The notes beneath the pieces are model-generated. The model worked only from the letters and a program-made list of their open reading frames with translations. It made no database searches and was not told where the DNA came from. Positions 61,248-64,000 of a DNA stretch of 64,000 bases are shown here, one piece after another. The translations under genes were made by a program, and so were the position numbers. The DNA is from Methanomicrobiales archaeon (GTDB lineage: Archaea > Halobacteriota > Methanomicrobia > Methanomicrobiales > JACTUA01): assembly GCA_029907705.1 (NCBI GenBank), contig JARYLJ010000003.1, positions 28,552 through 92,551 of the forward strand, given 5' to 3'. Position 1 is the stretch's first letter. The number at the start of each line of letters is the position of its first letter.

Positions 61248-62291
61248 ATGAAATTCAGGGATATCTTCGACGATTTCACGAGCAGGGGGCAGAAGGCCCC
61301 TGAAATGCAGGTTCCACTATCCGATATGGAGAGTTACGAACATGAGCAGCAGGAGATTATCAAAACTCTGGAGAGGGAACGAAAACTGCGCAGCGGACTC
61401 GGCAGATTGCTGAAGCACCCATTCCAGGTACTCACAGAGAGGCCGACGAATGTCCTCTTCGCATCCATCCCCATCGCACTCATCGTATTCATATCCGGCT
61501 TCTCCATCCTGATTGCGTTCTATGGTATCGAGGTGATCTTCACCACCACGATGGTGGACGATCTGTTCATCCTGGCAGTGCTTATCGCCGTTACCCCGCT
61601 CGCAATCCTGGACTTTCAGGATAAAAGGAGGATCAGAAGTCTGGAGGAGGCCCTTCCGAACTTCTTCAGGGATGTGGCGGGCATGAACGACAGCGGTATG
61701 ACGTTGCCCAATGCGGTGCATGTGGTGGCACAGGGCGAGTATGGGTCGCTGACACCGCATGTGAAGAAACTGGATGCGGACATGTCCTGGAACGTTCCGT
61801 TCGTCGAAGCGATATACAGGTTCGGGATGAGGGTGGCCACGCCACTCGCCGTCAGGAGCGTCGACCTCATCGCGAAGGCGAGCAAAGCAGGAGGTAACGC
61901 GAGCGAGGTGCTCCGTGCCGCGGCGACGGACACCTACGAGTTCTTCAATCTGAAGACAGACAGGCGTAACAGCATGCTCATCTATATGGTGATCATATTC
62001 GTCGCATTCGCCGTCTTCCTCTTCGTCATCGCCATACTGGTGAGCACGTTCCTCACCACGATGGCGGAGGCAGGTGCGGCTGTCGCCGGGTCAGGTGCGG
62101 CTGGCCGGCAGTTCATCGGAACAGTCGATATATTCTTCTATAAACGCCTCTTTTCTCATGCAGGCCTCATTCAGGGGTTCTTCTCCGGGCTTGTGGCGGG
62201 GCAGATGGGTGAGGGTGATGCGATGGCGGGCTTCAAGTACTCGATCATCATGCTGGTCATCGCCTGGCTCACATTCAGGTTCTTCATATGA
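61248..62291 (+). CDS. TadC/FlaJ-type pilus assembly membrane protein 2
   Basis: A 347-residue second T2SSF protein starting 1 nt after the first. A charged N-terminal part of about 75 residues is followed by helices (VLFASIPIALIVFISGFSILIAFYGI, DLFILAVLIAVTPLAIL), the T2SSF core LPNFFRDVAGMNDSGMTLPNAVHVVAQGEYG, and C-terminal helices (MLIYMVIIFVAFAVFLFVIAILVSTF, SIIMLVIAWLTFRFFI). Last gene of the pilus operon. Confidence 0.88.
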   Translation: MKFRDIFDDFTSRGQKAPEMQVPLSDMESYEHEQQEIIKTLERERKLRSGLGRLLKHPFQVLTERPTNVLFASIPIALIVFISGFSILIAFYGIEVIFTTTMVDDLFILAVLIAVTPLAILDFQDKRRIRSLEEALPNFFRDVAGMNDSGMTLPNAVHVVAQGEYGSLTPHVKKLDADMSWNVPFVEAIYRFGMRVATPLAVRSVDLIAKASKAGGNASEVLRAAATDTYEFFNLKTDRRNSMLIYMVIIFVAFAVFLFVIAILVSTFLTTMAEAGAAVAGSGAAGRQFIGTVDIFFYKRLFSHAGLIQGFFSGLVAGQMGEGDAMAGFKYSIIMLVIAWLTFRFFI

Positions 62292-62567
62292 TCAATTTTT
62301 TTAAATTATTGTGACGAGACCTCCTCCAATCCCGAATACCAATCCCACCATCGCGCCAATGGCGGGAAATTATTCATGAAGGCGGCTATCGGCAATTGAT
62401 GATGGCGGCGCGGACAAACACCGCGTTGAATGTCAGAGGCGAGAGTCATTCTTCACTTAAAAGGAATGGAAGACTCTTCTCGATCGAACATCTGGCAATC
62501 AACGAGATCGCGCCACAATCATCTTACATTCCTGGTTATTTTCAGGGCGACTTTTTTTCTCCGCCCG

Positions 62568-63812
62568 TCATCCGAGGATTCTCCCCATCAGTGCCCCGGC
62601 GATTCCCCTTCGTAGAACGATCGCATGCTCCAGGCACATCTCGTGGCAGCAGTAGCAGCGTATGCATCTGGCGTTCTGAATCCGCGCCTTCCCGAACTTC
62701 ACCTCGATTGCACCCGCCGGACAGTTCATCGCACACCTGCCGCATCCCATGCACCTCTCTCTCCTGATCACTGGCTGCTCTGCATACGCTCTCCCGAAGA
62801 ACCTGGTGGCCGAGAGCATGAATCTCCCCCTCGCTCCACCCCCTGCCGAGGAGGGTTTTTTAAAGTCCTTGACAATCAGATCGTCAATCGGATCGCCCAC
62901 CACAGTCACGTCATGACAATCGGTTTCGAGTAAACCCCACTCGGCCGCCTTCCTGAGCAGGGGCACCTCCGATGGATCCATCGAGATGAGCCGTGCGGCC
63001 ACCACATCCAATGCATAAGGATTTCTGCTGGCGAGTATGGCGCCGATCCTCCTCGCCCTCCCGGATGTGGGGCCATCGCCTTCCATGCCGTTCACCGCAT
63101 CCATCACGTGGAACGCAGACCTGACCAGAGAGTTCAGATCGATCAGCATCCCGGCAAAGGCCTCATCCGTCTGGAACCGGAAGTGGAGTGCTGGTTTTTC
63201 CAGGCCAGGGACGACTCCGAAGATGTTCTTTGCGGCGCCAGTCATGCGCATCCACATATGCGTCTTCAGCTTGGATACGACCACGACCGCATCTGCCTCG
63301 AGGACAGCATTCAGGATGGTGAAATGCTTCGCCAAATTCCCTTCAGGATATGCGATGGGTTTCGAGGAGGTGTCGCAGCATAGTTCTATGCCCAGCTCGT
63401 CGGCGATCTCCGCGTAACCCGCGGCGATATACGCACTTCGGAGGCTCCTCTCGGTGAAGGGCACGCCTCCACCCGGACTGTCCCCGAGAGTTACCCTGCA
63501 TCCCCGCTCAAGAAGAAGCTCTGCCGTTGCCCTGACAACCTCCGGATGCGTGGTGATGCCGCGTTCCGGCGGCGTGCCGAGGAGCATATTCGGCTTGAGG
63601 AAGACCTTCTCACCCGGTTTGAATGGGAGGTGCGGGATGCCGAGTGACCTGATCGATCGCTCCAGGGCCGTGCGAACCCTCTCGCGGGAATAGTCCCCGC
63701 ACTTCGCCACCCCCACGTCCTTCTCCAGAATATTGTGATTCACCCTCTCGGACCTCTGCAAAGATGGAGATCTCTTACCGAGACTGCAGTATACGGTTCC
63801 CATTCTGACCAT
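62568..63812 (-). CDS. DUF362 protein with C-terminal two-cluster ferredoxin
   Basis: A 414-residue protein. DUF362 domain: FLKPNMLLGTPPERGITTHPEVVRATAELLLERGC, GDSPGGGVPF, VVVVSKLKTHMWMRMTGAAKNIFG, ASRNPYALDVVAARLI. The C-terminal ferredoxin has CMGCGRCAMNCPAGAI and CIRCYCCHEMCLEHAI. The ATG at 63812 follows AAGGAG at 5 nt; the frame extends upstream to a TTG at 63848, and a later GTG before ILEKDVGVAKCGDYS is also possible. It is a second, differently arranged DUF362-ferredoxin besides the one at 28657. Confidence 0.85.
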   Translation of the reverse strand: MVRMGTVYCSLGKRSPSLQRSERVNHNILEKDVGVAKCGDYSRERVRTALERSIRSLGIPHLPFKPGEKVFLKPNMLLGTPPERGITTHPEVVRATAELLLERGCRVTLGDSPGGGVPFTERSLRSAYIAAGYAEIADELGIELCCDTSSKPIAYPEGNLAKHFTILNAVLEADAVVVVSKLKTHMWMRMTGAAKNIFGVVPGLEKPALHFRFQTDEAFAGMLIDLNSLVRSAFHVMDAVNGMEGDGPTSGRARRIGAILASRNPYALDVVAARLISMDPSEVPLLRKAAEWGLLETDCHDVTVVGDPIDDLIVKDFKKPSSAGGGARGRFMLSATRFFGRAYAEQPVIRRERCMGCGRCAMNCPAGAIEVKFGKARIQNARCIRCYCCHEMCLEHAIVLRRGIAGALMGRILG

Positions 63813-64000
63813 ATTGCTCCTTCGATGCTGGCGATTTCGCGCATGCAAGGAGTTGGCGATTCGGGATGGGTGTAATGCCCCGATATCGCCTCCTCATATT
63901 CTATATCGATCTTCCCCATCCGGTGCAGAATGGGCGGGGGGTCGCTTTGGCAGTGTACACCTTAAGCTGTAAATTGAGTTCCCGTATCCTGACAGGATCT

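Noticed and set aside
1..64000. CRISPR arrays, insertion sequences, rRNA genes, replication origin
   Set aside because: No regularly spaced direct repeats of CRISPR type, no transposase motif (only one vague protein-like tail near 26760-26900), no rRNA and no orc1/cdc6 gene were seen.

Overview
The window is archaeal, from a euryarchaeon close to the methanogens. The evidence is an A/V-type ATP synthase (atpH, atpI), membrane LonB, a group II thermosome, LSm and eL37, Nob1, a PAC2-type proteasome assembly chaperone, a GfcR-like PRPP-binding regulator, SepF, a two-domain PIN/VirB11-like ATPase, a VirB11-like secretion ATPase with TadC-like proteins, TATA boxes (often about 25-35 nt from the start codon, implying short or absent leaders) and tRNAs without encoded CCA. 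DUF473- and DUF5611-like proteins and an Mvh-type NiFe hydrogenase point to the methanogen-related Methanomicrobia. No mcr, rRNA or other decisive marker is present, so genus cannot be named. Most genes use AGG/AGA for Arg.

Layout. 1-2162: end of the ATP synthase operon (atpI is cut by the window edge), an unknown protein, a zinc ribbon and a BofA-like membrane protein. 2162-6676: lonB-tldD-pmbA-bofA, one tightly packed proteolysis operon on the minus strand. 6770-9685: prs-rtcA-nob1-gfcR. 9834-11498: thermosome. 11528-14019: a beta-grasp protein, tRNA-Ser(CGA), an exported membrane protein and a 51-residue zinc protein. 14242-21235: a decaying accessory island with a PolX remnant, LigD phosphoesterase, Ku with an in-frame TAG, ATP-dependent DNA ligase with two TAGs and a frameshift, and an Mg2+ P-type ATPase with an in-frame TAA. 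21416-26009: orphan DNA methyltransferase, an unknown protein, and an ornithine-type aminotransferase with a P5C-dehydrogenase-like enzyme. 26429-33439: small protein, GNAT and DUF2156 pair, DUF362-ferredoxin, iron-sulfur flavoprotein, a Na+/solute symporter with its small accessory protein behind a Phe-rich mini-ORF and hairpin, a PCD-like protein and thioredoxin.

33508-45541: initiator tRNA, methyltransferase-purF-eL37-LSm, PUA protein, sepF-zpr1, zinc protein, DASS transporter, glutamate dehydrogenase, hydrogenase maturation protease, tRNA-Arg(TCT), DUF473-PAC2 and a divergent DUF5611 protein. 45542-51437: leuS, PIN/VirB11-like/KH ATPase, hisI and an A24 prepilin peptidase. 51544-54662: hydrogenase operon (ferredoxin, V4R protein, small and large subunits); the protease for its large-subunit tail may be the one at 43258. 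54702-62291: Roadblock/LC7, two DUF2226-like proteins, MinD-type ATPase, an unknown protein, GspE/VirB11 ATPase and two TadC-like membrane proteins. This looks like an archaeal type IV pilus or secretion machine with linked regulators. 62568-63812: a second DUF362-ferredoxin protein.

The items most worth a second look are the stop-riddled NHEJ locus, the Phe-rich leader ORF with hairpin before the symporter, the Roadblock-MinD-pilus cluster, and the V4R protein embedded in the hydrogenase operon. Function calls come from recognising motifs by eye; no database search was run.
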